Shown: positions 19,176 through 27,586 of the stretch, piece by piece
Layout: every line of letters starts with the position of its first letter
Numbering within the stretch: the stretch's first letter is position 1
Assembly (NCBI GenBank): GCA_002696205.1
Contig: NZRL01000065.1
Coordinates: 1-57,784, forward strand
From: Rhodospirillaceae bacterium
GTDB lineage: Bacteria; Pseudomonadota; Alphaproteobacteria; Rhodospirillales; Casp-alpha2
Direction: 5' to 3'
DNA: 57,784 nucleotides
Position numbers and translations under genes: made by a program
Notes under the pieces: generated by a model
The model's database searches: none
What the model saw: the letters and a program-made list of their open reading frames with translations, nothing else
Told to the model about the DNA's origin: nothing

Positions 19176-19265
19176 AGTTCCCGCCCTCCTTCAGGGGCAT
19201 GCCGCGCAGAAATAATGGTACACCCCCGCCGGACGGGGGCAAAACGCCTTTCGCGGCAGGATCAC

Positions 19266-19296
19266 ATTATGGGAAACGTGGTTAAGCTGGAGTTAA
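19266..19296 (-). promoter_or_regulatory. CtrA-box promoter of the coiled-coil gene
   Basis: TTAAGCTGGAGTTAA at 19282-19296 is a perfect TTAA-N7-TTAA CtrA site. On the minus strand it covers the -35 position of a promoter whose -10 is CATAAT (19271-19266). This is the usual place for CtrA at promoters it activates. The leader then passes a CCCCCG/CGGGGG hairpin (19223-19239) before the strong ribosome site. Confidence 0.6.
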
Positions 19297-19327
19297 AAAT
19301 CGGTTGAAGGACGCGGCCTAACCGATT
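19295..19327 (-). terminator. Intrinsic terminator after the SDR gene
   Basis: AATCGGTT (19298-19305) and AACCGATT (19320-19327) make an 8-base stem with a 14-base loop. On the minus strand the stem runs into a TTTTT run, as expected at the end of the SDR transcript. It abuts the CtrA box. Confidence 0.5.
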
Positions 19328-19355
19328 GGGATTGATGCCGGTTTTCGGCCAACGG

Positions 19356-20123
19356 TCAGAACATGTGCTGGCCGCCGGTGACCCAGATCTCCGTGCCGGT
19401 GACGTAGCGCGCATCGTCGGAGCACAGGTAATGGATCGCCCCCGCGACGTCGGTCGGCGAGCCCATCTTGTCCAGCGGGATACGCGGGATCAGGGCTTCG
19501 TATTCCGGCTGGATCATTTCCGTCTCGATCTCGCCGGGGGCGACGGCGTTGACCCGCACACCCAAGGCCGCGAACTCGTTGGCCATTTCGCGGGTCAGGG
19601 CCGACAGAGCGGCCTTCGAGATCGAATAGGCCGAGCCCGCGAAGGGATGGATCATGTGGCCCGCGATGGAAGTCACGTTGACGATCGCGCCCTCCCCCTT
19701 ATGCAGGGCCGAGGCGAAGCCACGGGACAGCCGCAGGGGGGCCAGGAAGTTCAGGTCGAAGACTTCCTGCCAGGCGCCCAGGTCGCCGTTGAGGCAGCCC
19801 AGCCGTTCCTTGAACGGCGTCTTGGGCGACATCCCGGCGTTATTGACCAGGGCCTCCAGCCGCCCTTCGGGCAGGGCCGCGTTGGCTTCCTTGATGAAGT
19901 TTTCGACGCTGTCGACGTCGGACAGGTCCGTCGGGATGTGGCAGGTCCATTGCGGGTCCCTCTTGCACTCCTCGGGCGTGTCTTCGCGCGAACAGGTGAT
20001 GATGTGCCAGCCGCGCGACAGAAAGAACCGCGCCGTGGCATGGCCGATCCCCCGGCTGGCGCCGGTGATGACGACCGTCCGTAGGCGGTCGTCCGATTGC
20101 GTGTTGTCTCCGCTCCCTGTCAT
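19356..20123 (-). CDS. Short-chain dehydrogenase/reductase
   Basis: 255 residues of classical SDR form: TGASRGIG cofactor loop at about 20-27, NNAG near 93, catalytic Ser in VTSIAG and YSISK with the active Tyr and Lys. The C-terminal substrate region is NAVAPGEIETEMIQPEYEAL, similar to 3-oxoacyl-ACP-reductase-like members. Substrate unknown. The N terminus carries a hydrophilic extension of about 12 residues. Monocistronic, followed by a terminator-like stem-loop. Confidence 0.85.
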   Translation of the reverse strand: MTGSGDNTQSDDRLRTVVITGASRGIGHATARFFLSRGWHIITCSREDTPEECKRDPQWTCHIPTDLSDVDSVENFIKEANAALPEGRLEALVNNAGMSPKTPFKERLGCLNGDLGAWQEVFDLNFLAPLRLSRGFASALHKGEGAIVNVTSIAGHMIHPFAGSAYSISKAALSALTREMANEFAALGVRVNAVAPGEIETEMIQPEYEALIPRIPLDKMGSPTDVAGAIHYLCSDDARYVTGTEIWVTGGQHMF

Positions 20124-20191
20124 GGGCGGGACGTTACGGCAATCGCCGCCGCACTTCCAGCGCCGGTTTGCCCTGCTCTATACTGTTCGCC

Positions 20192-20770
20192 ATGTGCGCC
20201 AGATACGAAATGTCGGCCAGCCCCCGGACGATCATGGAGCAGTTCGCCCTGGACGAACCGCCGCCCGTGCCCAACACGGACGACATGCGGCCGACCGATC
20301 AGGCCCTGATCATCGACGCGGGCGGCCCGCGCCTGCAACGCTGGGGCCTTGCCGTTTCCTGGGACAAGAAGCCGTTGATCAACGCGCGGGCGGAAACGCT
20401 GGCGGAAAAGCCGCCCTTCCGGCCGTTGCTGGAAAAACGCTGCCTGGTGCCGATGACCGCCTATCTGGAATGGCGCAAGGCCGAGGACGGATCGAAGCGG
20501 AAGAACCATATCGCCCTCGCCGGCGGCCACACGGCTGCCTTCGCCGGGCTGACCGACGGCGACGCCTTCACCATCGTGACCTGCCCCCCGGCCCAAGGCA
20601 TCGCCCATATCCACAACCGCATGCCGGTGATCCTGACCGGCGACGCGGCAGCAGCATGGGCGGACACGGAAAAGCCCTTCGCCGAAGTCGCCCCGCTGCT
20701 GCACCCCTTCCAAGAGGCACTGGCCTACGAGGAAGAAATTCCACAGCGCGTTCAAGGCGAGCTGTTCTAG
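20192..20770 (+). CDS. SRAP/HMCES-family abasic-site peptidase (YedK-like)
   Basis: 192 residues from the ATG at 20192. This start is decisive because it places Cys at position 2 (MCARYEM), the catalytic residue exposed after Met removal that forms a thiazolidine link with abasic sites in single-stranded DNA. Other family marks are INARAET (active Asn), AYLEWRK (active Glu) and AHIHNRMPVIL (active His). An upstream in-frame start would bury the Cys. It protects or processes abasic sites in ssDNA. Its stop shares a CTAG palindrome with the opposing gene. Confidence 0.9.
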   Translation: MCARYEMSASPRTIMEQFALDEPPPVPNTDDMRPTDQALIIDAGGPRLQRWGLAVSWDKKPLINARAETLAEKPPFRPLLEKRCLVPMTAYLEWRKAEDGSKRKNHIALAGGHTAAFAGLTDGDAFTIVTCPPAQGIAHIHNRMPVILTGDAAAAWADTEKPFAEVAPLLHPFQEALAYEEEIPQRVQGELF

Positions 20771-21240
20771 AGGTCGTCCTCGTCTTCGTCGGAATCGTCG
20801 AGATAGGGAAAATCCAACGCGCCCTCGCCGTCTCCCCCACTGCCGTCGAACGACATGCGGTGGACGATCTTTTCGCCCGCATCGATCTCGCCGTCCTCGT
20901 AATGGACCAGGGTCGCCGAGACCACCTCGGCGACGAAATCGGCGGTGACCGGCGCCAACATCGTCTTATCCGTCAGAAACTCCGGGTCGTAGATGATCCG
21001 CGCCAGGCGTTGGTGGTTGACATCGACGAAGCGAAACAGGCGATTGATGAATTCCTTTTTCGCCAGATAGGTCGGCAGGACGGCGACCGTATCGGCCAGC
21101 ACCAGATAGACCAGATTGGGCATCCGCTCGGTCCGCGGATCCTCCCCCAGCTTTTCCGCGACGTCGGCGAAATAGACGGCCTGTTCCTTTTCCAGGCCGC
21201 CCAGCGCGGCATTGAGAATTCGGCGATGGACCTGAGACAT
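20767..21240 (-). CDS. Hypothetical acidic protein
   Basis: 157 residues, no family recognised. Predicted mostly helical, with VHRRILNAALGGLEKEQAVYFADVAE at the start and a strongly acidic tail (SDEDEDD). No signal peptide or membrane helix. It runs convergent to the SRAP gene and its TAG stop overlaps the opposing TAG over the four bases CTAG. Coding is supported by an ATG start and by length. Acidic tails suggest a protein- or nucleic-acid-binding partner role, but nothing further can be said. Confidence 0.6.
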   Translation of the reverse strand: MSQVHRRILNAALGGLEKEQAVYFADVAEKLGEDPRTERMPNLVYLVLADTVAVLPTYLAKKEFINRLFRFVDVNHQRLARIIYDPEFLTDKTMLAPVTADFVAEVVSATLVHYEDGEIDAGEKIVHRMSFDGSGGDGEGALDFPYLDDSDEDEDDL

Positions 21241-21322
21241 ATGTTTCCGGCGTCCGGCTCGTCTGCGGCTTCGGGGGGATCAGCCTAGCACGCCGACGGC
21301 TTCGGTCACGACCTCCTCGATC

Positions 21323-22897
21323 TTATGCCAAGCCCTGGTCGCGGATCATCGCCAGAGCACCCGCGACCGTGTTCTTGCGCGCGCCGGAACTGTCGATGAC
21401 GGTCCAGCCGATCTCGCCGATGTCCATCTCTTCCTGGCGGCGGGCGACGTCGGCCCCGGCGTCGGAAACGTTGTTCTTACGGGTTTCGACCCGCTCCAGC
21501 CGCACGGCCAGGGGGGCATCGACCCAGAGCCCCAGGAAGGGCACGTTCATCTCGTGGGCCAGCGCCTCGATCCCCGCGCGTTCGTCCGGCCGCGCGGACA
21601 CGGCGTCGAAGACCACCGACTGTCCGGCCGTGAGCGCCGCCCGCGCTTCGTCGTGGCAGGCGGCATAGGTCTTGGCGGAAGCTTCCGGCGTATAACTTTC
21701 CGGCGGCAAACGGTCGAGCAGACCGATCCCCGCCAGGCGTTTGCGCTGCGCGTCCGTGCGCACCACCCGCGCCCCGGGCGCGGCACCCAGGTGCGGCGCG
21801 ATCTCACGCGCCAGTCGGCTTTTGCCACTGCCGGACAGCCCCCCGACGGCGACCAGGACCGGCGGCGGCGGCCGCAGATAGTCGATGGCGCGGAAGAAAT
21901 AGTCGCGGGCCCGGGCGGCCCGGCGGTGGGCCTCCGTGCGGTCGGTCAGCGCCGCCGCCTGCGACGCCCCGACATGGGCGCGAACCGCCGCCCGCATGGA
22001 CAGAAACAGCGGCATCAGCGCCAATCCCGCCATGTCACCCGGCGGACCCGCCTTCTCCATCGTCGGCACGCAATCGAGATACCGATTGAGCACGAACGAC
22101 GCCAGCCGCCGATGACCACGCAAGTCCAAATCCATCAGCAGAAAGGCGAGATCGTAGAGCACGTCGATGCGCGAGAAGGTCTCGTTGAATTCGATGGCGT
22201 CGAACAAGGTCGCCTGCCCTTCGTAGAGGCAGATGTTGCCGAGATGCAGGTCGCCGTGACAATGCCGCACCCGCCCGCCCGCGCGCCGCGCGTCCAGATG
22301 ATCGGCCAGACGCGCATGCAGGGCCCGCGACCGGTCCGTCAGTTCGTCGATATCGGACGCGGCGAACAGATCGCCCTCGGCGGCACGAAAACTCGCGTCG
22401 TTGTTGTCGATGATCGTCAGCGTACCGGCGGCACCGCCGAATTCGGGCGTCACCTCGGCCCCGTCGTGGAAGGCGTGAATGCTTTCGGCCAGGCCCTCCA
22501 TCAGCCGCCGGTTCAGCGCCCCGGCGTCGGCCAGATGGGTGAACAGATCGCCGTCGGCGAACCGCCGCATTTCGACCAGCCATTCAACGGGCTCTCCCTC
22601 ACCGCCCAGCGCCAGGCGCCCAGCGCCTTCGTCCGTGACGGCCATCGTGCCCAGGTAGATATCGGGCGCCGTGCGCCGGTTGATCGCGATCTCGGTCTCG
22701 CAGGCCCGGCGGCGGTCTTCCAGGGTCGAGAAATCCAGATAGGGAAAACGAACCTGTTTCTTGAGTTTGTAGACCCGATCACCGGCGAGGAAGATATGGG
22801 AGACATGGGTCTCCTGGCGCGCGACCGTCTCTCCGGATGCAAGGCCATGCGTTTCGGGATCGGCCAGAAAATCGATGACGGGCTGCTGATTATTCAT
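21323..22897 (-). CDS. Two-domain protein: aminoglycoside-phosphotransferase-like kinase fused to P-loop AAA/kinase
   Basis: 524 residues. The N-terminal half (about 1-330) is a protein-kinase-like fold of the aminoglycoside phosphotransferase type: HCHGDLHLGNICL is the catalytic loop and FDAIEFNETFSRIDVLYDLAFL the metal-binding region, with VYKLKKQVRFPYLD near the N terminus. The C-terminal part carries a Walker A motif GLSGSGKS near 357 and reads like a small-molecule kinase or zeta-toxin-like P-loop domain. This combination is widespread in Proteobacteria without a known substrate. There is no sign that it gives antibiotic resistance. Confidence 0.8.
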   Translation of the reverse strand: MNNQQPVIDFLADPETHGLASGETVARQETHVSHIFLAGDRVYKLKKQVRFPYLDFSTLEDRRRACETEIAINRRTAPDIYLGTMAVTDEGAGRLALGGEGEPVEWLVEMRRFADGDLFTHLADAGALNRRLMEGLAESIHAFHDGAEVTPEFGGAAGTLTIIDNNDASFRAAEGDLFAASDIDELTDRSRALHARLADHLDARRAGGRVRHCHGDLHLGNICLYEGQATLFDAIEFNETFSRIDVLYDLAFLLMDLDLRGHRRLASFVLNRYLDCVPTMEKAGPPGDMAGLALMPLFLSMRAAVRAHVGASQAAALTDRTEAHRRAARARDYFFRAIDYLRPPPPVLVAVGGLSGSGKSRLAREIAPHLGAAPGARVVRTDAQRKRLAGIGLLDRLPPESYTPEASAKTYAACHDEARAALTAGQSVVFDAVSARPDERAGIEALAHEMNVPFLGLWVDAPLAVRLERVETRKNNVSDAGADVARRQEEMDIGEIGWTVIDSSGARKNTVAGALAMIRDQGLA

Positions 22898-22921
22898 GAT
22901 CGCCGCGCGTCGTTTTCCGGA

Positions 22922-23923
22922 TCATTTGAACTCCTGACGGTCTTCTTCCAGACCGTCCGGGTCTTCGTGAATGATGATCTCCGCGTTCGGATAGACCGCC
23001 ATCAGGTCTGCCGTCACGGCGTCCGTCACTTCGTGGGCATGCAGCAGCGTCATCTCCGGATCCATCTCCAGATGCATCTGAATGAACACGTTGGCCCCCG
23101 ACGACCGGGTACGTAGGTCGTGCATGCCAATGACGTCGGCGTGGCGGGTAACAATCTCGCGGATGCGGGCCCGTTCCTCGTCCGCCAATTCCTTGTCCAT
23201 CAGAATGTCCAGCGCCTGCCGCCCGATGCTAAGGGCACCGATTACGATATAGGCGGCGATGGCGACGGCGAACAGCGGATCGGCCAGAGGAAAGCCAAGC
23301 TCCGAAGAGATGTAGAGCGAGGCGATGACGCTGGCGTTGATCATCACGTCGGTCTGGTAATGCAGGCTGTCGGCACTGACGGCGAGCGACCCCGACCGCC
23401 GGACGACATAACGCTGGAACAGCACGAGCCCGATCGTCAGAACCATGGAAATCACCATCACGGCATAGCCGATATCCGTATTGCCGACGATCTTGGGATG
23501 GACCAGACGGTCGCCCGCTTCGAGCAGCAGAAAGGCGGCCGAGCCGCAAATGAACGCCGCCTGGGCGAGGCCCGCCAACGGTTCGGCCTTGCCGTGGCCG
23601 AAGCGGTGTTCCCGGTCGGCGGGCTGCAAGGCATGGTGCACGGCGATCAAATTGATGATCGAGGCCACGGCGTCGAGCATGCTGTCGATCAAGGTGGACA
23701 GCAGGCTGACGGACTCGGTCATCGTCCAGGCCGCGAACTTGACCCCGATCAGGACCAAGGCGACGGCGACCGAGGCATAGGTGGCGAACCGCATGAGCCG
23801 CGCCGCCTGACCGTCCAGTCCGCCCGTGGCGGCGACCGTCGCCGCCTGGGTCGCGGTCGCGGCCCCGGCCACTTCAGGCGCCGGTTCGGGGCCGTCCTCG
23901 GGAATGTCCTTGGTATCGCTCAC
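22922..23923 (-). CDS. Cation diffusion facilitator family transporter (FieF-like)
   Basis: 333 residues from the GTG at 23923, whose GTGA overlaps the pdxH stop; an ORF reaching further upstream lies antisense-free but in the wrong frame inside pdxH. About six membrane helices follow a hydrophilic Ala/Pro-rich N terminus. Metal site residues appear as LIDSMLD in helix 2 and LHYQTD in helix 5, the D/D/H/D set of FieF-type iron/zinc exporters. The cytoplasmic C-terminal domain ends with [10 protein letters not shown] and [16 protein letters not shown]. It exports divalent metal ions by proton exchange; the metal is not certain. Confidence 0.85.
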   Translation of the reverse strand: MSDTKDIPEDGPEPAPEVAGAATATQAATVAATGGLDGQAARLMRFATYASVAVALVLIGVKFAAWTMTESVSLLSTLIDSMLDAVASIINLIAVHHALQPADREHRFGHGKAEPLAGLAQAAFICGSAAFLLLEAGDRLVHPKIVGNTDIGYAVMVISMVLTIGLVLFQRYVVRRSGSLAVSADSLHYQTDVMINASVIASLYISSELGFPLADPLFAVAIAAYIVIGALSIGRQALDILMDKELADEERARIREIVTRHADVIGMHDLRTRSSGANVFIQMHLEMDPEMTLLHAHEVTDAVTADLMAVYPNAEIIIHEDPDGLEEDRQEFK

Positions 23924-24543
23924 GGGAACAGCCGTTCGACCTCCCACCCGGCATCGACTGGATGGTAGACGAGCCGTTCGTGCAGGCGAAAGGCGCCCTC
24001 GGTCCAGAATTCGATGCGCGACGGCACGATCCGGAATCCCGACCAGAAATCCGGCCGGGGGATCGCCCCGACATGAAACTTGGCGGTGAATTCGGCCACC
24101 CGCTTTTCCAAATCGAACCGCGTTTTCATGGGCCGCGATTGCCGCGATGCCCAGGCGCCGATGCGCGACGACCGGTGGCGGCTTTCGTAATAGGCGTCGG
24201 CTTCGGCCGGATCGACCGGCTGCACCGCTCCTTCGACGCGGACCTGACGGTCCAGGCTTTTCCAGTGGAAGCAAAGGGCTGCATGGGGGTTTTCTGCCAA
24301 CTCCCCGCCCTTGCGGCTTTCCAGGTTGGTGTAGAACACGAACCCGCGCGCATCGACATCCTTCAACAACACCATGCGCACGGACGGATGACCGTCCGCC
24401 GTCGCCGTCGCGAGAGACATGGCGTTATGATTGTTGATTTCCTTGGCTTCCGCCTCGGCCAGCCAGCCCCGGAATTTCTCAATCGGGTCGTCCGTCGCCG
24501 GGGTCATGGGGATGTGTTCGGCGGCCTGGGTGTCGTCGGTCAT
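23920..24543 (-). CDS. pdxH: Pyridoxamine 5'-phosphate oxidase
   Basis: 207 residues from the ATG at 24543 (a further ATG at 24507 would give 195). FMN-dependent oxidation of pyridoxamine/pyridoxine phosphate to pyridoxal 5'-phosphate. Family blocks: [37 protein letters not shown], and the C-terminal [20 protein letters not shown] with the conserved RLHER substrate residues. It overlaps the downstream cation transporter by GTGA and shares its promoter. Confidence 0.93.
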   Translation of the reverse strand: MTDDTQAAEHIPMTPATDDPIEKFRGWLAEAEAKEINNHNAMSLATATADGHPSVRMVLLKDVDARGFVFYTNLESRKGGELAENPHAALCFHWKSLDRQVRVEGAVQPVDPAEADAYYESRHRSSRIGAWASRQSRPMKTRFDLEKRVAEFTAKFHVGAIPRPDFWSGFRIVPSRIEFWTEGAFRLHERLVYHPVDAGWEVERLFP

Positions 24544-24638
24544 GGGGATTGGGTCCAAATCATCGTCAAACGTCTGCCATAATCCTTTGAAAGGCTATTG
24601 TCCATGATGGGGGATACGGGATTTTAATGGATTCCAGG

Positions 24639-24683
24639 TATAAAATGGTCCCCGCAGGCCCGAAGTCCAAGGCCGGGGACCAT
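24639..24683 (+). promoter_or_regulatory. TATAAA box and strong leader hairpin before the lipoprotein gene
   Basis: TATAAA (24639-24644) is followed at once by ATGGTCCCCG (24645-24654), which pairs perfectly with CGGGGACCAT (24674-24683). A transcript starting here would begin with this 10-base stem. No good -35 is seen. It may be an operator or a stabilising 5' hairpin. Confidence 0.4.
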
Positions 24684-24728
24684 GGATGCCGGGAACGGAC
24701 AGTTTTAGACGGACAAAAGGTCATAGAG

Positions 24729-25205
24729 ATGAACATCGTGAAATTCATGGGCGTCGCCGTGCTGGCCGTGGCGCTGACCGCGTGCAGCAACACCGATTCC
24801 GGCGAAAAGCAGACCGTCGGCACCCTTTTGGGCGCCGGTCTGGGCGCGCTTGCGGGATCGCAATTCGGCGGCGGCAAGGGCCAGTTGGCGGCGGTTGCCG
24901 TCGGCGCCCTGGCGGGCGCCTGGATGGGCGGCGAAGCCGGCAAATCGCTGGACAAGGCCGACAAGGCCTATGCGCAGCGCACGGCCCAGGACGCCCTGGA
25001 ATATAACAAGGTCAATCAGACGGCGTCCTGGAACAACCCTGATTCCAAGGCGTCCGGCACGGTCACGCCGACCCGCACCTATCAGACGGCGGACGGCACG
25101 AATTGCCGCGAATACGAGACCACCGTGGTCATCGACGGCAAGACCGAAAAAGCAACGGGCACGGCCTGCCGTCAGCCCGACGGCACTTGGCGCATCGCCA
25201 ACTGA
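24729..25205 (+). CDS. Glycine-zipper outer-membrane lipoprotein (17-kDa surface antigen type)
   Basis: 158 residues from the ATG at 24729. Signal peptide with lipobox ALTAC (Cys18), then a glycine zipper (GTLLGAGLGALAGSQFGGG; AVGALAGAWMGGE) and a C-terminal part with YQTADGTNCREYETTVVIDG and a second Cys in ATGTACRQPDG. This matches the RT0821/Lpp0805-type surface lipoprotein family. Envelope role inferred. The DnaJ-like gene follows 42 bases later. Confidence 0.85.
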   Translation: MNIVKFMGVAVLAVALTACSNTDSGEKQTVGTLLGAGLGALAGSQFGGGKGQLAAVAVGALAGAWMGGEAGKSLDKADKAYAQRTAQDALEYNKVNQTASWNNPDSKASGTVTPTRTYQTADGTNCREYETTVVIDGKTEKATGTACRQPDGTWRIAN

Positions 25206-25247
25206 CGCCGATCGTCACGAACTCGGCCGGGCGGGGGTTGGGATAAC

Positions 25248-26114
25248 ATGAAGGATGCGTACAAGATCCTGGGCGTGGCCAAATCGGCCACCGCCGAACA
25301 GATCAAAAGCGCCTACCGCAAGGCGGCGCGCGAACGGCATCCCGACCTGGATCCCGGCAACCCCTGGGCCGAGGACGATTTCAAGGAACTGACCGCCGCC
25401 TACGAAGTGCTGTCCAACGCGGAGCAGCGCAAACGCTACGACGACGGCGAAATCGACGCCACCGGCCAGCCCCGCGCGCAGGAGCGCACGTCGGGCTACG
25501 ACGCCAAGGGCAAGGCGAAAACCCGGCGCTGGAAGAAAGACCCCTTCGAGACCTTCCGTCAGAAAAAACGCCAGGAAAAGACGGTCACCGTCGATGGCGC
25601 CAACGTCAATTATTCCCTGAAGCTGACCGCCGCCGAAGCCCTAGAGGGCGGCACCAAGTACATCAGCATGACCAACGGCAAACGCCTGAAGGTCGCCATC
25701 CCCAAGGGCACCAAGGACGGCCAGGTTCTGCGCCTCAAGAGCCAGGGCATGCCCGGCATGGGCGGCGGCACGCCGGGCGACGCCCTGGTGGTCGTCAGCG
25801 TCGATCAGGACGCGCGGTTCCGCTATGACGGCCGCGACGTTCATGTCGAGGTCCCGGTCGGCCTGGCCGAGGCCGTCCTGGGCGGCAAGGTCACCGCCCC
25901 GACCCTGAACGGCGAAGTCAGCATGACCGTGCCGGAAAATTCCAACACGGGCACGGTCCTGCGCCTCAAGGGCAAGGGTTTGAAGGACGACGCCGGCGGC
26001 ACGCCGGGCGATCAGTTCGTGACCTTGAAAGTCGTGCTGCCCAAGAAGCCGGACCCGGAATTGCGCAAGCTGGTCGAGGATTGGGCAAAAAAGACCGGCG
26101 CCAAGGTGCCCTGA
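25248..26114 (+). CDS. DnaJ-class co-chaperone without zinc finger (CbpA/DjlA-like type II)
   Basis: 288 residues. J-domain at 1-65 with the essential HPD (ERHPDLDPGN), then a basic, Lys/Arg-rich linker of about 60 residues instead of the Gly/Phe region, and two DnaJ C-terminal substrate-binding domains (YISMTNGKRLKVAIPKGTKDGQ; KLVEDWAKK at the end). No CxxCxGxG repeats. It stimulates DnaK and may bind curved DNA as CbpA does, which the basic linker would permit. Confidence 0.88.
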   Translation: MKDAYKILGVAKSATAEQIKSAYRKAARERHPDLDPGNPWAEDDFKELTAAYEVLSNAEQRKRYDDGEIDATGQPRAQERTSGYDAKGKAKTRRWKKDPFETFRQKKRQEKTVTVDGANVNYSLKLTAAEALEGGTKYISMTNGKRLKVAIPKGTKDGQVLRLKSQGMPGMGGGTPGDALVVVSVDQDARFRYDGRDVHVEVPVGLAEAVLGGKVTAPTLNGEVSMTVPENSNTGTVLRLKGKGLKDDAGGTPGDQFVTLKVVLPKKPDPELRKLVEDWAKKTGAKVP

Positions 26115-26121
26115 GGCCGCG

Positions 26122-27432
26122 TCAGGAAACGCTTTTCAAGGTCGCTCCGCCCTCGTCCGCATCATCGCCGCCGTCTTCCGCCGAGAGAATTTCCGCGATC
26201 GAAACGGCCATCCCCTCGGCATTTCGTTCGCGCAGGTTTTCCAGATACCCCACCATCGCCTTCTGCCAGCCGCCCGCCCCCATGGAGCCGTCGTCGTCGT
26301 CGTTCACGCCGAGCCCAAGATCGCGGTAGAGACCATATAGCGTTACCCGCGTCAGATCGCGGGCCAGCACCCAGGTGTTACGCGAGGTGCGTTCGATATA
26401 ACCGCGCGCGCGCAGCTCTTCCAGCAACGGCTCCAGCACGGCCAGGGAAACCCGCGCCGTACGGACCAACTCGCGCCGGTTCGCCCCGCCGCCCGAGTTG
26501 GCCTTTTCGTACAGACAGGCGAGAACCCCCATGGCCACCGACAGCTTCGACCCCGATGTCATGGCCAAATGCTGAGGCCGTCCACCGGCCTCGCGCCATT
26601 CCGAAATGGTCGCGGCCAGGGTGGCGCCAAGCAGCACGACCGCCCAAGACAGATACATCCAGATCAGGAAAATGGGCACCGCCGACAAGGCGCCGTAGAT
26701 GTTCTGATAGGTCGGGAAATGGGTGACGTAGAAGCCGAAGCCCTTGCGCAGCACCGCGATCAACAGTCCCGCGACGACCGCGCCGATGATCGCGCCCGCA
26801 TAGGACACGGGGCGGTTCGGGATGGTCACGTAGAACATGGTCAGCAGAATCATCATGATCGTCGTCGGCAGCAACTTGGCCAGTTCGCCCAGGCTGCCGG
26901 TCGCCGGATCGACTCCGATCCATTGCGTGGCGGCGAAGAAATAGGCCGAGAGCGAGAAACTGGCGCCCAACAGCAACGGCCCCAACGTGATGATCGCCCA
27001 GAACACCAGAAGCCGGGGGCCCAGCCGCCGGGGCCGCGTCACGCGAAAGATCGTGTTCAGCGCCGATTCGATGGTCCCCAGCAGCAACACCGCCGTCAGC
27101 GCCAGGGCGACGATCCCGACGGCGGACAGCGTCGTCGTATTGCGCACGAATTTATCGAAATGCTCGCGCATGGATTCGGCGGCATCGGGCAGGAAATTGG
27201 CGAACAGCACGTCCTGGAAATTATCGCGCACACCTTCAAACACCGGGAACGCGGCCAGCATGGCGAAGGCGATGGCCGTCAACGGCACGGCCGCCAGGAG
27301 CGAGGTATAGCTGAGGGACGCCGCCATGCGCAGGCACTGATCGCCCTGGAACCGCTTTATCGCGATCCCCAACACGCCGCGCCAGAGACGCCAATATACT
27401 CTCGCCTGCCGCGCAAAACCGCGGTTTTCCAT
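26122..27432 (-). CDS. YihY/BrkB-family inner-membrane protein with C-terminal winged-helix-like extension
   Basis: 436 residues from the ATG at 27432, preceded by GGGAGGGG. About six membrane helices with the family regions RMAASLSYTSLLAAVPL and NIYGALSAVPIFLIWMYLSW. After the membrane part there is an extension of about 150 residues (RELVRTARVSLAVLEPLLEELRARGYIERTSR) that resembles a winged helix, common in alpha/betaproteobacterial members, and an acidic tail. It is sometimes misnamed RNase BN. Function unknown. Divergent from fabI. Confidence 0.85.
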   Translation of the reverse strand: MENRGFARQARVYWRLWRGVLGIAIKRFQGDQCLRMAASLSYTSLLAAVPLTAIAFAMLAAFPVFEGVRDNFQDVLFANFLPDAAESMREHFDKFVRNTTTLSAVGIVALALTAVLLLGTIESALNTIFRVTRPRRLGPRLLVFWAIITLGPLLLGASFSLSAYFFAATQWIGVDPATGSLGELAKLLPTTIMMILLTMFYVTIPNRPVSYAGAIIGAVVAGLLIAVLRKGFGFYVTHFPTYQNIYGALSAVPIFLIWMYLSWAVVLLGATLAATISEWREAGGRPQHLAMTSGSKLSVAMGVLACLYEKANSGGGANRRELVRTARVSLAVLEPLLEELRARGYIERTSRNTWVLARDLTRVTLYGLYRDLGLGVNDDDDGSMGAGGWQKAMVGYLENLRERNAEGMAVSIAEILSAEDGGDDADEGGATLKSVS

Positions 27433-27462
27433 GTCTGCGCCCCTCCCGGGGGGAAGCTGCCG

Positions 27463-27490
27463 TTGACGTTCCGGGCCCCATACTATATGG
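27463..27490. promoter_or_regulatory. Inverted repeat in the yihY-fabI divergent promoter region
   Basis: CCATA-CTA-TATGG (27478-27490) is a perfect inverted repeat between the two divergent genes. On the plus strand TTGACG (27463-27468) is 15 bases from TATATG (27484-27489), a possible fabI promoter with short spacing; on the minus strand TATAGT overlaps the repeat. Confidence 0.3.
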
Positions 27491-27586
27491 CATGGGGGTT
27501 CGGGCAAACCTCAAGAATTCGCCCGGGCGTCTGTCGGCCGAGGGCCGGAACACGACCTTGTTTAAAAGAAAAAATCGAGGAGACAC

